Below are positions 25,593-34,612 of a stretch of 64,000 bases of DNA, piece by piece (positions within the stretch are counted from its first letter, which is position 1; every line of letters begins with the position of its first letter). The translations under genes were made by a program, and so were the position numbers. The DNA is taken from positions 62,001-126,000 of the forward strand of contig NZ_JALHQD010000002.1 of the NCBI RefSeq assembly GCF_022842145.1, read 5' to 3'. A model generated the notes under the pieces. The model ran no database searches. It saw only the letters and a list, made by a program, of their open reading frames with translations, and was not told where the DNA came from. Source of the DNA: Tabrizicola sp. (GTDB taxonomy: Bacteria; Pseudomonadota; Alphaproteobacteria; Rhodobacterales; Rhodobacteraceae).

Positions 25593-27485
25593 TCAGGCGG
25601 CCCATTCCCAGGGGTTGGAGAACTGGCCAAGGACCGAAGTGACAGCAGCGTCTTCGACCGGAGCGGCCTTCTGCAACTGGGCCACCAGCCCGCGCTTCTT
25701 GTCCTCGATGACGCCCGCGACACGCGCCGGAATGCCGGCTTCTGCCAGGGCCGCATCAAAGGTGCGGCTGATCGCCAGCCGCCGCAGGTCGGGCTTGAAG
25801 ATCTTGCCGACGGCGGTCTTCGGCAGTTCGGGAAGGATTTCCAGGTACTTCGGCAGGGCCGCCCGTTCGCTGATATGCTTGCTGGCATAGGCCATCAGGT
25901 CATCGACCGAGGCCGAGGACCCTTTGACCAGCTCGACATAGGCGCAAGGCAGCTCGCCCGCATGGGCATCCGGCTGGCCGATCGCGCCGACGAAGCCCAC
26001 CGCCTCGTGACCCATAAGCGCCTCTTCGATGATCGCCGGATCGATGTTGTGGCCGCCGCGGATGATCAGGTCCTTGGCCCGCCCGGTGATGTACAGATAA
26101 CCGTCGGCGTCGATCCGGCCCAGGTCCCCCGTGCGCAGGAAGCTGCCGTCCGCGAACAGCTCCTTGTTCTTGTCGGCCTCGGTGTAGGTCGATCCTTCGA
26201 ACACGCCGGGGTTCGAAATGCAGATCTCGCCCACCTCATCGACCGCACATTCGCGAAAGTCGGTGGCACCCTGCTTGGTCAGGATGCGGACATTGCAGTA
26301 AGGGAACATCAGCCCCACCGAGCCGATCTTCTTTGCCCCTTCGGGTGGGTTGATCGAGACAAGGCAGGTCGCCTCGGTCAGGCCGTAGCCTTCGATGATC
26401 TCGATCCCGGTTTCCTTCTTGAAGCGGTTGTAAAGTTCGATCGGCAGCGGGGACGAGCCGGAAAAGGCACTCCGCAGGCTGGAGATGTCCGCGTTGACCG
26501 GGCGCTGCATCAGGGCGGCCAAGGCGGTCGGAACGGTGATCATGTAGGTCACCTTGTAGCGTTCGATCAGCTTCCAGAAGTTGTCGAACACCCCCTCGCC
26601 GCGATAGCCCTGCGGCGTCGGGAATACCACATGCGCGCCCGAGCCGATCATCGACATCAGGATCGGATAGCAGGCGAAGACGTGGAAAAGGGGCAGCGGG
26701 CACATCACCACGTCCGTCGGCTTGAACAGAAGCGTGGCCCCAAGCCAGCCGTTGTAGACCATTCCCGACACTTTGTGCTGCGCCACCTTCGGCATGCCCG
26801 TGGTCCCGCCGGTGTGGAAATAGGCGGCGACGCGGTCTTCCAGCGTGTCGGTAAAAGTCAGCTTGTCGGAGGGCATCCGCGCCAGTTCGACCGCAAAGTC
26901 CTTGATGTTGGCGGTATGTTGCGACGGGTTCTTCGGCCGAACCAGCGGCACGATGATCTTCTTCAGGCCGGACAGATAGGGGACAAGGTCGACCTCAAGC
27001 ACCGTCTTCACGTTCGGCGCGAACTGCACCGCCTCGGACACCTTCTGCGGCAGGTCGGTCTTGGGGAAGGCCTTCAGCGTCACGACGACCTTGGCGTTGG
27101 TCTCGCGCAGGATGGCGCTGATCTTCTCGGGTTCCATGAGCGGGTTGATCGGGTTGACGATCCCGGCCACCGCGCCGCCCAGAAGCGTGATCGCGGTCTC
27201 CATCGCGTTGGGCATGATGAAGGCGACAACGTCCTTTTCGCCGACGCCCAGGCTGCGGAACAGGTTTGCGGCCTGGGTCACCTTGGCATGCAGCTCGGCC
27301 CAGGTGAGGGTCAGCTTCTTGGTCTCGGGTCCTGAAAGCAGCTGGTAGCTGATCGCAGGCCGGGCGCCGTGGGCAGCCTTGGCCCGGCTGACATATTCGT
27401 ACATCGACCGCGCCTCGCCGCGTTCGGCCCAAGGTTTCTCGGCCTCGATGGCTTTCAGGTCCGCGGCTGTGGCGAAAGTGGTCAT
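25593..27485 (-). CDS. Acyl-CoA synthetase (AMP-binding, FadD-like)
   Basis: The 630-aa ANL-superfamily enzyme has YFHTGGTTGMPKVAQH (P-loop), EGYGLTEATC (adenylate motif), and RTGDLGRIDADGYLYITGR with DLIIRGGHNIDPAIIEEAL (hinge and C-domain). It activates a carboxylic acid to its CoA ester; substrate chain length is not known. ATG 27485 is preceded by GGGGAGG with ~5 nt spacing; earlier frame is open but not family-like. A methyltransferase gene lies 109 nt upstream on the same strand. Confidence 0.92.
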   Translation of the reverse strand: MTTFATAADLKAIEAEKPWAERGEARSMYEYVSRAKAAHGARPAISYQLLSGPETKKLTLTWAELHAKVTQAANLFRSLGVGEKDVVAFIMPNAMETAITLLGGAVAGIVNPINPLMEPEKISAILRETNAKVVVTLKAFPKTDLPQKVSEAVQFAPNVKTVLEVDLVPYLSGLKKIIVPLVRPKNPSQHTANIKDFAVELARMPSDKLTFTDTLEDRVAAYFHTGGTTGMPKVAQHKVSGMVYNGWLGATLLFKPTDVVMCPLPLFHVFACYPILMSMIGSGAHVVFPTPQGYRGEGVFDNFWKLIERYKVTYMITVPTALAALMQRPVNADISSLRSAFSGSSPLPIELYNRFKKETGIEIIEGYGLTEATCLVSINPPEGAKKIGSVGLMFPYCNVRILTKQGATDFRECAVDEVGEICISNPGVFEGSTYTEADKNKELFADGSFLRTGDLGRIDADGYLYITGRAKDLIIRGGHNIDPAIIEEALMGHEAVGFVGAIGQPDAHAGELPCAYVELVKGSSASVDDLMAYASKHISERAALPKYLEILPELPKTAVGKIFKPDLRRLAISRTFDAALAEAGIPARVAGVIEDKKRGLVAQLQKAAPVEDAAVTSVLGQFSNPWEWAA

Positions 27486-27594
27486 GTCATCCTCCCCTAG
27501 TGCCCGCTTTTTGCGCAGGCTTCGGACGAACATGGGGACTGCAAACGCGTTTGTGAAGTCGGTTTGTCCTGACCCTGCTGACCGGGACGTGACG

Positions 27595-28398
27595 TCAGAT
27601 TCGGGCCTGAACCGCCCAAGCCCGCAACGGCAGCGTGATCGCGCCGTCCGGACCGGGGGAAAGCTCCGCCGCGAGCCGCTGCCGCAATTGTTCGCGGCTG
27701 GCTTCGGGCAGGCTGGCGCAGTAGCCCGGTGCGGGGCCTGCCCCCAGCGTGAAGGGCCGCCAGAAATCCGCGAAATCGGAGAACGTTGCCGCGTCCGTGA
27801 TGGCCGTGACAGTGATGTCCCTGAAGCCCGCCGATCGGACCATCTCGGTCAGTCCTTCGGGCGTACAGAAGGGAAAGCGTCCGGTTTCGGTCAGTTCGGC
27901 CGCGCCTGGGTCAAGTGCGACGGCGGCCGTCCAGAATGCGCGGATGAACCCGACGCCGCCCCCGGGATAGTCCCAGACGTAGAAGGCCAGCCGGCCGCCC
28001 GGACGCAGGACCCGGCGCATCTCGGCCAGCGCCTGCGCCCGGTCCGGTATGAAGTTGAGCACCAGCCCCAGCGTCAGGATGTCGGCGCTGGCGTCCGGAA
28101 GGGGCAGCGCCTGCGCGTCGCCTGCGACGAAACTGGCGCGCGGGTCGGAAATGGCTGCGCGCGCGGTGGCGAGAAAAGCCGCTGAAGGCTCGACCGCAGT
28201 GAGGCGGGCGGGCGCGGCCCGGCTCAGGATTGCCGAGGACAGGGCCCCGGTGCCGCAGCCAACCTCGACCCAGTCCAGTCCGGGCTTTGCTGCGACAAGG
28301 TCCAGAAACCGCTCGGCGATCCGGCGGCTCCAGCGACCCATGTAAAGCTCGTAGCTGTCGCCTGAAGACCAGGCGTCGTGCCGGGCAGTGTCCACCAT
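27595..28398 (-). CDS. Class I SAM-dependent methyltransferase
   Basis: The 267-aa protein has the motif I glycine loop VEVGCGTGALSSAIL, acidic motif AVEPSAA, DAQALPLPDASADIL and a MRRVLRPGGRLAFYVWD post-motif, as in UbiE/Methyltransf_11 enzymes. The target is unknown. ATG 28398 has a G-run ribosome site and starts the family-like MVDTARHDAWSSGDSYELYM. It lies 75 nt downstream of the ABC exporter on the same strand, so may be in its operon. Confidence 0.85.
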   Translation of the reverse strand: MVDTARHDAWSSGDSYELYMGRWSRRIAERFLDLVAAKPGLDWVEVGCGTGALSSAILSRAAPARLTAVEPSAAFLATARAAISDPRASFVAGDAQALPLPDASADILTLGLVLNFIPDRAQALAEMRRVLRPGGRLAFYVWDYPGGGVGFIRAFWTAAVALDPGAAELTETGRFPFCTPEGLTEMVRSAGFRDITVTAITDAATFSDFADFWRPFTLGAGPAPGYCASLPEASREQLRQRLAAELSPGPDGAITLPLRAWAVQARI

Positions 28399-28473
28399 GA
28401 CCAGCCCCCCATTTGCGAAGGCCCGCAGGATACGCCCGAATCGGTCCGGGACCGAGGGAAAACCCAAGTCAGG

Positions 28474-30255
28474 TCAGACCGCGCCGTCGGTGAACTGCAG
28501 GCGGGCCAGGCGGGCGTAAAGCCCATCCTCGGCGACCAGCTGGTCATGCGTTCCCTGCGCCACGATGCGGCCCTGCTCGAACACCACGATCCGGTCGGCA
28601 CGCTTCACGGTGGCCAGACGGTGCGCCACGACCAGCGTCGTCCGCCCCTCGGCCAGCCTTTCCACCGCCGCCTGCACCAGCCGTTCGCTTTCGGCATCCA
28701 GCGCACTGGTGGCTTCGTCCAGCAGCAGGATCGGCGCATCGCGCAGGATGGCGCGGGCGATGGCCACCCGCTGCTTCTGCCCGCCCGACAGCATCACCCC
28801 CCGTTCGCCCAGATAACTGTCATAGCCCTGCGGCAAAGCGGTCAGGAAATCATGCGCGGCGGCGGCGCGGGCGGCGGCCTCGACCTCGGCGTCGGTGGCA
28901 TCCAGACGGCCGAAGCGGATGTTCTCGCGCGCCGACGTAGCGAAGATCACCGGGTCCTGCGGCACGAGAGCAATGGCCTGCCGGAAGTCGGCGCGGGCCA
29001 TGTCCGGCAGAGCCAACCCGTCCAGCGTGATCCGGCCCGACTGCGGATCATAAAAGCGCATCAGCAGCTGCAGGATCGTGGTCTTGCCCGCACCGGACGG
29101 GCCGACCAGAGCCACCGTCTCTCCCGGTCTGACATGCAGGGACACGCCGTTCAGCGCCGAAGCCTCGGGGCGGGCGGGATAGCGGAAGGTCACGTCTTCG
29201 AAGGCGATCTCGCCGCGCACCGGGCGGGGCAGGGCGACGGGGCGGACCGGGTCCTGCACCGAATCCTCGGTCCCCAGCAGTTCCACCAGCCGTTCGGTCG
29301 CGCCGGCCGCACGCTGCAACTCGCCCCAGATTTCCGACAATGCACCCACTGCGCCTGCCACCATCACCGCATAGATCACGAACTGGATCAGCGCGCCGAC
29401 CGACATCTGATCCGCGCGCACATCCCGCGCCCCGACCCAAAGGACGCCGACAATTCCGGCGAAGGTCAGGAAGATCACGATCACCGTCATGATCGCCCGC
29501 GTCTTGACCCGCGCCTTGGCGGAGATGAAGCTTTTCTCGGTCACCTCGGCGAACTGGCTGCGGGTTGCACCTTCATGCGTGAAGGCCTGCACCGTCTGGA
29601 CCGAGGACAGCGCCTCGGACGCGGACCCCGAGGAGGCGGCGATCCAGTCCTGACTCTCGCGCGACAGGGCCCGCAACCGGCGGCCCAGGACTACGATCGG
29701 CACGATGATTGCTGGCACGATCAGCAGCACGAGGCCGGTCAGCTTGGCCGAGGTCAGGAACAGAAGCACCAGCCCGCCCAGCAGGATCAGCACGTTGCGC
29801 AGTGCGACCGAAACCGACGACCCGATCACCGACAGGATCAGCGTGGTGTCGGTGGTGATCCGGCTGAGAACCTCTCCGGTCAGGATGCGCTCGAAAAAGG
29901 CCGGAGACATCCCCAGCACCCGGTCGAACAGCGCGCGGCGGATGTCGGCCACGACGCGCTCGCCCAGACGGGTGACAAGGTAGTAGCGCAGGCCCGTCCC
30001 GACCGCGAGCAGCGCCGCAATCACCAGGGCGGCGGCAAAATACTGGTCCAGAAGCTGGGCATTGGCCTCGTTGAAGCCGTCGATCACCCGGCGGACGGCC
30101 AAGGGCAGGATCAGGCTGACCGAGGCGGTCAGGATTAGCGCCATCAGCGCCAGACCCAGCAGGACCCGGTAGGGCCAGAGGAAGGGCACCAGGCCCCGCA
30201 GCGCGCCCACCTGTTTCGACTTCGGCCGATCCTCGACCGCAGAGCTGTCCGACAT
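28474..30255 (-). CDS. ABC transporter, fused permease and ATPase (exporter)
   Basis: The 593-aa half-transporter has an N-terminal six-helix membrane domain (about residues 25-320) and a C-terminal nucleotide-binding domain with Walker A GPSGAGKTTI, LSGGQKQRVAIARAIL signature and LLLDEATSALD Walker B/D-loop. Type I exporters of the MsbA/ATM/LipB type move lipids or drugs and act as dimers. No ligand is evident. ATG 30255 starts a basic N-terminal leader. It diverges from the alpha/beta hydrolase operon. Confidence 0.93.
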   Translation of the reverse strand: MSDSSAVEDRPKSKQVGALRGLVPFLWPYRVLLGLALMALILTASVSLILPLAVRRVIDGFNEANAQLLDQYFAAALVIAALLAVGTGLRYYLVTRLGERVVADIRRALFDRVLGMSPAFFERILTGEVLSRITTDTTLILSVIGSSVSVALRNVLILLGGLVLLFLTSAKLTGLVLLIVPAIIVPIVVLGRRLRALSRESQDWIAASSGSASEALSSVQTVQAFTHEGATRSQFAEVTEKSFISAKARVKTRAIMTVIVIFLTFAGIVGVLWVGARDVRADQMSVGALIQFVIYAVMVAGAVGALSEIWGELQRAAGATERLVELLGTEDSVQDPVRPVALPRPVRGEIAFEDVTFRYPARPEASALNGVSLHVRPGETVALVGPSGAGKTTILQLLMRFYDPQSGRITLDGLALPDMARADFRQAIALVPQDPVIFATSARENIRFGRLDATDAEVEAAARAAAAHDFLTALPQGYDSYLGERGVMLSGGQKQRVAIARAILRDAPILLLDEATSALDAESERLVQAAVERLAEGRTTLVVAHRLATVKRADRIVVFEQGRIVAQGTHDQLVAEDGLYARLARLQFTDGAV

Positions 30256-30380
30256 GCGCCTGCCTCACCCGTTACGGGCAAGGGTTTAGTCTGCCCGGAC
30301 CGCCGGGACAAGCACTGCGACCCGCGGCCAAGCCCCACAGGGTCTTCCGCCGGCCCGCGCAGCGTGCCAATTTGGCGCCC

Positions 30381-31208
30381 ATGACCAAGCCCCTGCATTT
30401 CAGCGCCGCGGATGGCGCCCTTCTGGCCTACCGCGATACCGGCACGGGCCTGCCCCTGCTTTGCCTGCCGGGGCTGACCCGCAGCATGGCCGATTTCGAC
30501 TACCTCGTGCCGCACCTGCCTCCGGTCCGACTGATCCGGATGGACTATCGTGGCCGGGGCGCAAGCAACTGGACCGGCGCCGAAAGCTATACGGTGGCGC
30601 AAGAAGCGAAAGACGCCTTGGCGCTTCTCGACCATCTGGGGGTGGGAAAGGCCGCAATCCTTGGCACATCTCGCGGTGGCCTGATCGGCATGGTCCTTGG
30701 CGCCACCGCGCGGGACCGGGTGCTGGGGCTGATCCTCAACGATGTCGGCCCCGAGATCGCCCGCGACGGTCTGACCCGCATCTTCGACTACGTCGGCCGC
30801 AATCCGGCAGGTCGCACCATTCAGGGCTACGCCGAGCGGCTCTCTCGCACCCCCGGTTTCGAGGGCGTGCCGATGACGCGCTGGCTGGAGGAGGCACAAA
30901 AGCTTGCGGTCGAGACGCCCGAGGGCCTTCGCATCCCCTACGACCCCGCCCTGCGCGACTCCTTCCTCGCGGCATTCGACGGCCCGCCCGTCGACCTCTG
31001 GCCCTTGTTCGACGCGTTGGCCGGGCTGCCGCTGGCGCTGATCCGCGGCGCGAATTCGGACCTGCTGACCCGCGATAGCGTGGCGAAGATGCGCGCCCGC
31101 CGCCCCGATATGGCGGTCGCCGAAGTCCCCGGACGCGCCCATATCCCCTTCCTTGATGAGCCCGAATCCGTTGCGCTGATCCTGGATTTCCTCAAGAGGC
31201 TGGCATGA
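30381..31208 (+). CDS. Alpha/beta hydrolase (serine esterase/lactonase type)
   Basis: The 275-aa protein has the elbow GTSRGGLIGM with a Ser nucleophile, an acid in RGANSDLLTRD and a catalytic His in GRAHIPFLDE, a full triad. Relatives include 3-oxoadipate enol-lactonase-like and epoxide/haloalkane hydrolases; substrate unknown. ATG 30381 is preferred; a TTG three codons earlier is weaker. Its stop overlaps the ATG of the PLP enzyme (ATGA), and another hydrolase follows, so this is a three-gene coupled unit. Confidence 0.88.
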   Translation: MTKPLHFSAADGALLAYRDTGTGLPLLCLPGLTRSMADFDYLVPHLPPVRLIRMDYRGRGASNWTGAESYTVAQEAKDALALLDHLGVGKAAILGTSRGGLIGMVLGATARDRVLGLILNDVGPEIARDGLTRIFDYVGRNPAGRTIQGYAERLSRTPGFEGVPMTRWLEEAQKLAVETPEGLRIPYDPALRDSFLAAFDGPPVDLWPLFDALAGLPLALIRGANSDLLTRDSVAKMRARRPDMAVAEVPGRAHIPFLDEPESVALILDFLKRLA

Positions 31209-32170
31209 ACCTTGCCATGATCGAGGCCGCCGCCGCGCGGATGGCTGGCCATGTCCGCCGCACCCCGCTTTTGAACGCGCCGCTTCTGGATCGCGCCGTG
31301 GGCAGGCGCGTCTTCGTCAAGGCCGAATGTCTGCAGATCACCGGCAGTTTCAAGGCCCGGGGCGGCTGGTCCGCCGTCTCTGCCTTGCCGGTCGACGCCT
31401 GCAAGCGCGGGGTGATCGCCTTTTCCTCGGGCAACCACGCGCAGGGCGTTGCCTATGCGGCCGCGGCCCACGGCGCGCCCTGCGTGATCCTGATGCCCTC
31501 GGACGCGCCCGCCGTGAAGATCGCAAATACCCGCGCCTACGGGGCCGAGGTGGTGCTTTACGACCGTGCCACGGAAGACCGGGACGCCATCGGAGCGCGG
31601 CTGGCCGAGGCCCGGGGCCTGACGCTGATCCGACCCTATGACGACCCGGAGGTGATTGCCGGGCAGGGTACCGTCGGCCTGGAACTCGCCGATCAGGCAG
31701 CCGATGCCGGCATCACCCAGGCCCCGGTCTTCGTCTGCTGCGGCGGGGGCGGCCTTTCCTCCGGCATCGCGCTCGCCCTGCAGGCCTTGGCCCCCGGCCT
31801 GAAGGTCCGCACGGCCGAGCCGGTGGGATTTGACGACATGGCGCGCTCGCTTGCCTCCGGTCGGCGCGAACGCAACGCGGCCGCTTCCGGGTCGATCTGC
31901 GACGCGATCCTCACGCCTTCACCCGGAGAGCTGACCTTCCCGATCCTCTCCACCCTCGCAGGCCCGAGCGCGGTGGTGACGGACGACCAGGCGCTGCACG
32001 CGATGGCGCTGGCCTTCACCCATCTGCGCGTGGTGCTGGAACCGGGCGGGGCCGTGGCGCTGGCCGCCGCCCTGTTCGGCGACGGGCTCCCCGACACCGT
32101 GATCGCCGTCGCCACGGGCGGCAACGTCGAACGGTCCACCTTCGCCACCGCGTTGGAGCGTTTTGCGTGA
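31205..32170 (+). CDS. Threonine/serine dehydratase family PLP enzyme
   Basis: The 321-aa fold-type II PLP enzyme has the Lys-bearing motif ITGSFKARGGWSA, the substrate motif SSGNHAQGVAYAA, and the phosphate-binding loop CCGGGGLSSGIAL. There is no C-terminal ACT domain, so it resembles catabolic threonine dehydratase or serine racemase/hydroxyaspartate dehydratase rather than biosynthetic IlvA. It sits between two alpha/beta hydrolases, with 4-nt overlaps on both sides; the shared pathway is unknown. Confidence 0.88.
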   Translation: MNLAMIEAAAARMAGHVRRTPLLNAPLLDRAVGRRVFVKAECLQITGSFKARGGWSAVSALPVDACKRGVIAFSSGNHAQGVAYAAAAHGAPCVILMPSDAPAVKIANTRAYGAEVVLYDRATEDRDAIGARLAEARGLTLIRPYDDPEVIAGQGTVGLELADQAADAGITQAPVFVCCGGGGLSSGIALALQALAPGLKVRTAEPVGFDDMARSLASGRRERNAAASGSICDAILTPSPGELTFPILSTLAGPSAVVTDDQALHAMALAFTHLRVVLEPGGAVALAAALFGDGLPDTVIAVATGGNVERSTFATALERFA

Positions 32171-32946
32171 CACTGGTCTGGCTGGATGATGTGCGGTTGA
32201 ACGCCGAGATATCCGGCCCAGCGGATGCACCACCCCTGGTGCTGATCCACGGCCTTGGCCTTGACCTTCGGGTCTGGGAGGCGCTGATGCCCCACCTGCC
32301 GCAGCACCGGCTGCTGCGGCTGGACCTGCGGGGCCACGGGGCCTCTGACACCCCGGCACCACCCTACGCGATGGGCACCCTGATCCGGGACGTCGAACGG
32401 CTGATGAGCCATTTCGCGCTGCAGGACGCGGTGGTCGTTGGCGGCGGCGAGGGCGGGCTGATCGCGCAGGGCCTGGCCGTCAAGCGGCTGGATCTGGTGC
32501 GGGCGATGGTGCTCACCGGATCGGCCACCCGCTTCGCCAACCCCTCGGTCTGGCAGACCCGCCTTGCGCGGCTGAAGGCGGATGGCCCCGACCTCGACGC
32601 CGAATGCGCGCTGCTTCTCGGTCCCCGCTGGAAAACTGCGTCCCATATCTCGTTGGTCCAAGAAATGCTGGCCCGCACCCGCCCGGATGGCTGGCAGGGC
32701 TTCGCCGCCGCCACCGCGACCGCGGATTTCTACCAGACGACCGCCACGCTGACCCTGCCGACCCTGGTTCTGGCTGGCGCCGACGACCGCAAGGTGCCTC
32801 CTGACCTGCAGCGCGAACTGGCTGACCTTGTGGCCGGGTCCCAGTACCAGCTTCTGCGCGGCGGCCCGCATCTTTCCATGCTCAACTCATCCGAGCTATT
32901 TGCCACCGCCCTGCTGGGTTTTCTGACCCAGATCGGACACCGTTGA
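32167..32946 (+). CDS. Alpha/beta hydrolase fold protein lacking the nucleophile Ser
   Basis: The 259-aa protein aligns well with 3-oxoadipate enol-lactonase (PcaD)-like proteins: LVLIHGLGLDLRVWE, RLDLRGHGASD, and acid/His positions AGADDRK and GGPHLSML. At the elbow, where relatives have G-x-S-x-G, it reads GGGEGG, so the Ser position is Gly94. It is probably inactive or has a changed mechanism. GTG 32167 is inside the previous stop (GTGA). It is the last gene of the unit. Confidence 0.85.
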   Translation: MTLVWLDDVRLNAEISGPADAPPLVLIHGLGLDLRVWEALMPHLPQHRLLRLDLRGHGASDTPAPPYAMGTLIRDVERLMSHFALQDAVVVGGGEGGLIAQGLAVKRLDLVRAMVLTGSATRFANPSVWQTRLARLKADGPDLDAECALLLGPRWKTASHISLVQEMLARTRPDGWQGFAAATATADFYQTTATLTLPTLVLAGADDRKVPPDLQRELADLVAGSQYQLLRGGPHLSMLNSSELFATALLGFLTQIGHR

Positions 32947-33182
32947 TTGCCTTGATCGAACATCCTTCGAGCGTTTGACGCCGCAGACTTCCACCTGATT
33001 TCCAAAACCCCACGTTTGCACTCTAAAGACGCTGCCGCCCAACCCGAATTACCTGTTCCGTCCGCGCCATTTCCTGTCGCGAATGAAGGGTCCTCCACTC
33101 CCGGTCACCTCTACCTTTCTTGACACGTATCGGGGGTGCGGGGGTGTGCAATCCCCGCCCCGGCCAGCCAAAGGGGACAGCC

Positions 33183-34421
33183 ATGAAGCTGAAGGACCTC
33201 GAAATCTTCGTCGTCGCGCCACCATTCCCCGGCTGGGGCGGGCGCTACTGGATCTTCCCGAAGCTGACCACCGACACCGGCATCGTGGGATACGGTGAAT
33301 GCTACGCTTCCACGGTCGGCCCGAAGGCGATGCTCGCGGTGATCGAGGATGTCTTCGAACGCCACATGGCGAACGAGAACCCGGAAAACATCGAACTGAT
33401 GTTCCGCCGCGTCTACTCTTCCGGCTTTACCCAGCGCCCTGATCCCACCGTGATGGGCGCCTTCTCCGGGCTGGAGATCGCCTGCTGGGACATTCTGGGC
33501 AAGGCCCGCAACCGGCCGGTCTATGCGCTTCTTGGCGGCAAGATGAACGCCCGCATCCGCAGCTACACCTACCTTTATCCCGAGCCCGGCAAGGAATCGG
33601 CCGAGTTCTGGGTTGACCCCGACGCCGCCGCCGAGGCCGCCGTCCGCTTCATGAACATGGGCTTCACCGCCGTGAAGTTCGACCCCGCCGGTCCCTACAC
33701 CATCCGCGGCGGCCACGAACCGGCGATGTCCGACATCACCCGCTCCGTCGCCTTCTGCAAGGCGATCCGCGCCGCGGTGGGCGACCGCGTCGACCTTCTG
33801 TTCGGCACCCACGGCCAGTTCACCACCCCGGGCGCAATCCGCATGGGCCGCGAGCTCGAACCCTACAACCCGCTCTGGTACGAAGAGCCGATCCCGCCGG
33901 ACAACCTGCTCGAATTCTCCGAAGTCGCCAAATCTGTCCGCGTCCCCCTCGCCACGGGCGAACGGATGACGACAAAGGCTGAATTCGGCACCCTCCTCCG
34001 CGCCGGCGGCGTCAAGATCCTGCAACCGGCGCTCGGTCGCGTCGGCGGCATCTGGGAGGCGAAGAAGATCGCCGCGATGGCCGAGATCTTCAACGCCGAG
34101 ATGGCGCCGCACCTTTACGCCGGCCCCGTTGAATGGGCGGCGAACGTCCACTTCGCCGCCTCGATTCCGAACCTTCTCATCGCCGAGACGATCGAAACCG
34201 GTGGGGCCTTCCACCAGAAGCTCATCAAGAATTCGATCAAGTGGGAGGACGGCTATATCATCCCGCCGGAAGGCCCGGGTCTGGGCATCGACTTCGACGA
34301 GGACGTCGCCCGCGCGAACCCCTACACCGGCACCGGCCTGCATCTGCAGATGCAGGAAGCGCCCTGCGACTACCGCCACGGCAACCGCTTCGAGGGGGGC
34401 GCGCCAAGCTCGATCACCTGA
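33183..34421 (+). CDS. Mandelate racemase/muconate lactonizing (enolase superfamily) enzyme
   Basis: The 412-aa protein has the N-terminal capping domain (GYGECYASTVGP, DPTVMGAFSGLEIACWD) and the barrel: MGFTAVKFDPAGPYT (Lys region), DLLFGTHGQFT (first metal ligand), WYEEPIPPDN (second), TGERMTTKAEF (third), GIWEAKKIAAMAE and MAPHLYAGPVEW. This matches acid-sugar dehydratases such as galactonate/gluconate dehydratase-like members; the exact sugar is not assigned. ATG 33183 follows AAAGGGGAC. It is monocistronic and ends just before a hairpin and the tRNA. Confidence 0.9.
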   Translation: MKLKDLEIFVVAPPFPGWGGRYWIFPKLTTDTGIVGYGECYASTVGPKAMLAVIEDVFERHMANENPENIELMFRRVYSSGFTQRPDPTVMGAFSGLEIACWDILGKARNRPVYALLGGKMNARIRSYTYLYPEPGKESAEFWVDPDAAAEAAVRFMNMGFTAVKFDPAGPYTIRGGHEPAMSDITRSVAFCKAIRAAVGDRVDLLFGTHGQFTTPGAIRMGRELEPYNPLWYEEPIPPDNLLEFSEVAKSVRVPLATGERMTTKAEFGTLLRAGGVKILQPALGRVGGIWEAKKIAAMAEIFNAEMAPHLYAGPVEWAANVHFAASIPNLLIAETIETGGAFHQKLIKNSIKWEDGYIIPPEGPGLGIDFDEDVARANPYTGTGLHLQMQEAPCDYRHGNRFEGGAPSSIT

Positions 34422-34438
34422 CCACCATCCGTGGCAAC

Positions 34439-34471
34439 GCCGTCCGAGTGGCTCGATGCCACGAGGACGGC
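34439..34471. terminator. Strong hairpin between the enolase-superfamily gene and tRNA-Arg
   Basis: GCCGTCC-GA-GTGGC pairs with GCCAC-GA-GGACGGC around loop TCGAT. Twelve base pairs carry a symmetric GA/GA internal loop that can form tandem sheared G-A pairs. The tail on the plus strand is T-rich but not a clean run (TTCCTGTTC). On the minus strand it sits downstream of the tRNA beyond a TTTTT tract, so it may serve both genes. Confidence 0.5.
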
Positions 34472-34504
34472 TTCCTGTTCTGAAAAACAGTGTGGTCTGA
34501 AAAA

Positions 34505-34581
34505 TGGCGGGCCCAGAAGGACTCGAACCCTCAACCTCGGACTTAGAAGGTCCTTGCTCTATCCAGTTGAGCTATGAGCCC
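34505..34581 (-). tRNA. tRNA-Arg (anticodon TCT)
   Basis: A 77-nt cloverleaf with CCA encoded (34505-34507). Acceptor GGGCTCA/TGGGCCC, D-arm GCTC/GAGC, anticodon loop CTTCTAA with TCT at positions 34-36, and T-arm around GGTTCGAGT. The anticodon arm resembles E. coli tRNA-Arg(UCU). Decodes AGA. Confidence 0.93.
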
Positions 34582-34612
34582 GCACCACCGTCTTTTGCGG
34601 CACCGCAAAAGA

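Noticed and set aside
33120-33125. TTGACA as a -35 box for the enolase-superfamily gene
   Set aside because: No suitable -10 hexamer at 16-18 bp; the next AT-rich word is about 21 bp away.
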